Shown here one piece after another: positions 4,903 to 5,846 of a stretch of DNA of 5,846 bases. The notes beneath the pieces were generated by a model. That model saw only the letters and a program-made list of their open reading frames with translations. It had not been told where the DNA came from and did not search any database. This stretch comes from an uncultured Synergistales bacterium (GTDB taxonomy: Bacteria; Synergistota; Synergistia; Synergistales; Aminobacteriaceae). Each line of letters opens with the position of its first letter. Within the stretch, counting starts at the first letter, position 1. Made by a program: the position numbers and the translations under genes. The stretch covers positions 1 to 5,846 of the forward strand of contig CAJOEQ010000117.1 of assembly GCA_905233515.1 (NCBI GenBank), in the 5' to 3' direction.

Positions 4903-5823
4903 ATGAACAAATTAGCGGTTGTACAAAATTCAATCAAATTAAATTCTCTCGTTGATAACTTCAGAAAATTTTTAGATATTGCCCCGTTATCTGTTCGTTC
5001 TTACACTTCCGGAGTAAAAATATTTTTCGCATTCATTCACGCTAATCAAATCAAGAATCCGACGCGTGAGACTGTGATTGCATTCAAACAAGCACTCACA
5101 GAATCAGGGAAAAAGCCGGCAACCGTTGCGCTTTACTTAGCAGCCGTCAAAAGATTCTTTGCATGGTGTGAACAATCAGGATTTTACGCAAATATCGCGC
5201 GTGAGGTTAAAGCACCGAAAATTGATAAAGGCCATAAAAAAGATTGCTTTGCTGGTGCTCAAGTAAAATCTATTCTTTCAGGGATTAACCGCAACACACT
5301 AGAAGGAAAGAGAAATTTTGCAATGTTCGCATTAATGGCGGCTTGCGGTTTACGTACGATTGAGATAGCTCGAGCAGATATTAAAGACTTACGCAATGTC
5401 GGTGGAGTCTCTGTGCTGTTCATTCAGGGTAAAGGTAAAACTTCAAAAGCTGATTTTGTAAAATTGCCTGCTCAAGTCGAAAACGCTATCAGAGATTATT
5501 TGCAAGCACGCGGCAATGTTGAAGAATCCGCACCGTTATTTGTATCTCATGCAAACAGAAATAACGGCCAAAGACTCACAACACGTACAATTTCAGGAGT
5601 TGCCAAAAAAGCGATGATTAATGCAGGCTATCAGAGTGCAAGATTAACAGCTCTCAGTTTGAGACATACGGCGATTACTCTTGCGTTAATGGCCGGTCAA
5701 AGTCTTGCAGACGTTCAAGCATTTGCAAGACATACGAGCATTAATACAACAATGATTTATAACCATGCTGTAAACCGTATGCAGAGTGAGTGTGAATCAG
5801 TCATTGCGAACGCCATATTTTAA
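4903..5823 (+). CDS. int: Tyrosine recombinase (integrase) with a substituted catalytic histidine
   Basis: This 306-residue XerC/D-like integrase would cut and rejoin DNA at the element's attachment sites. The N-terminal SAM-like core-binding domain spans about residues 12-105 (SVRSYTSGVKIFFAFI and TVALYLAAVKRFFAWCEQSG). The catalytic domain covers about 115-300. Visible catalytic residues are R151 in ACGLRTIEIA, K177 in GKGKTSK, R254 in SLRHT, H277 in ARHTSINTT and the nucleophile Y286 in MIYNH. The HxxR histidine expected at 251 is leucine (LTALSLRHT where relatives read HSLRHT). The codon is CTC at 5653-5655, one base from CAC. The rest of the protein is full length and well formed, so it is not an obvious decaying pseudogene, but activity may be reduced. 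It has its own promoter. An AlpA-like partner is encoded near the other end of the window. Confidence 0.96.
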   Translation: MNKLAVVQNSIKLNSLVDNFRKFLDIAPLSVRSYTSGVKIFFAFIHANQIKNPTRETVIAFKQALTESGKKPATVALYLAAVKRFFAWCEQSGFYANIAREVKAPKIDKGHKKDCFAGAQVKSILSGINRNTLEGKRNFAMFALMAACGLRTIEIARADIKDLRNVGGVSVLFIQGKGKTSKADFVKLPAQVENAIRDYLQARGNVEESAPLFVSHANRNNGQRLTTRTISGVAKKAMINAGYQSARLTALSLRHTAITLALMAGQSLADVQAFARHTSINTTMIYNHAVNRMQSECESVIANAIF

Positions 5824-5837
5824 AAGGAGGCTATACA

Positions 5838-5846
5838 GTGAACAGT
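5838..5846 (+). CDS. Start of a downstream gene (partial)
   Basis: Only three codons (GTG AAC AGT, M-N-S) lie inside the window, so the product cannot be named. The support is a perfect AAGGAGG at 5824-5830, immediately after the integrase stop and 7 bases before the GTG. The gene is therefore probably co-transcribed with the integrase. The alternative that the ribosome binding site serves a start beyond the window cannot be excluded. Confidence 0.5.

Noticed and set aside
5838..5846. Joining the window end to its start as a circle to extend the last gene
   Set aside because: Read across that junction the frame stops after eight codons (TAA at about 16), which gives no support for circularity at these ends.

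Overview
This window looks like part of a small, AT-rich, autonomously replicating and probably integrative mobile element (plasmid-like or satellite-like) from a low-GC bacterium. The strong AAGGAG-type ribosome binding sites, the ATG/GTG/TTG starts and the style of the proteins suggest a Firmicutes or Synergistota-like anaerobe, but the sequence does not fix the host. All convincing genes are on the + strand, and I see no tRNA, rRNA, CRISPR array, insertion sequence, relaxase or virion gene.

Layout. (1) 1-105 is a very AT-rich leader with at best a weak promoter. (2) 106-1712 is a tight run of six small genes, most overlapping. An AlpA/excisionase-like helix-turn-helix protein comes first. 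Three small acidic proteins of unknown function follow (270-698, 682-1026, 1013-1285); the first two are clearly paralogues and the third is a more divergent relative. Two further small unknown proteins follow (1258-1440, 1458-1712). (3) 1616-2548 encodes a likely replication initiator; its only plausible start is a TTG inside the preceding gene. (4) 2549-2794 is the likely origin. It holds three 23-bp-spaced iterons starting three bases after the initiator stop, then three successive dyads and a probable promoter. (5) 2795-4672 encodes a PrimPol-DnaB-like fusion, so one polypeptide could both prime and unwind. (6) 4673-4902 has an elaborate terminator-like stem-loop, a perfect 12-bp inverted repeat and a good promoter. 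(7) 4903-5823 encodes a tyrosine recombinase, followed by the first three codons of another gene behind a strong ribosome binding site.

How it may work together (inference): the initiator binds the iterons and opens the origin, the primase-helicase is recruited to replicate the element, and the integrase with the AlpA-like protein inserts and excises it. The points most worth a second look are the three-gene paralogue cassette, a leucine where the integrase should carry the catalytic histidine of its HxxR motif, the initiator start buried in the upstream gene, and a 14-base iteron match inside the helicase gene.
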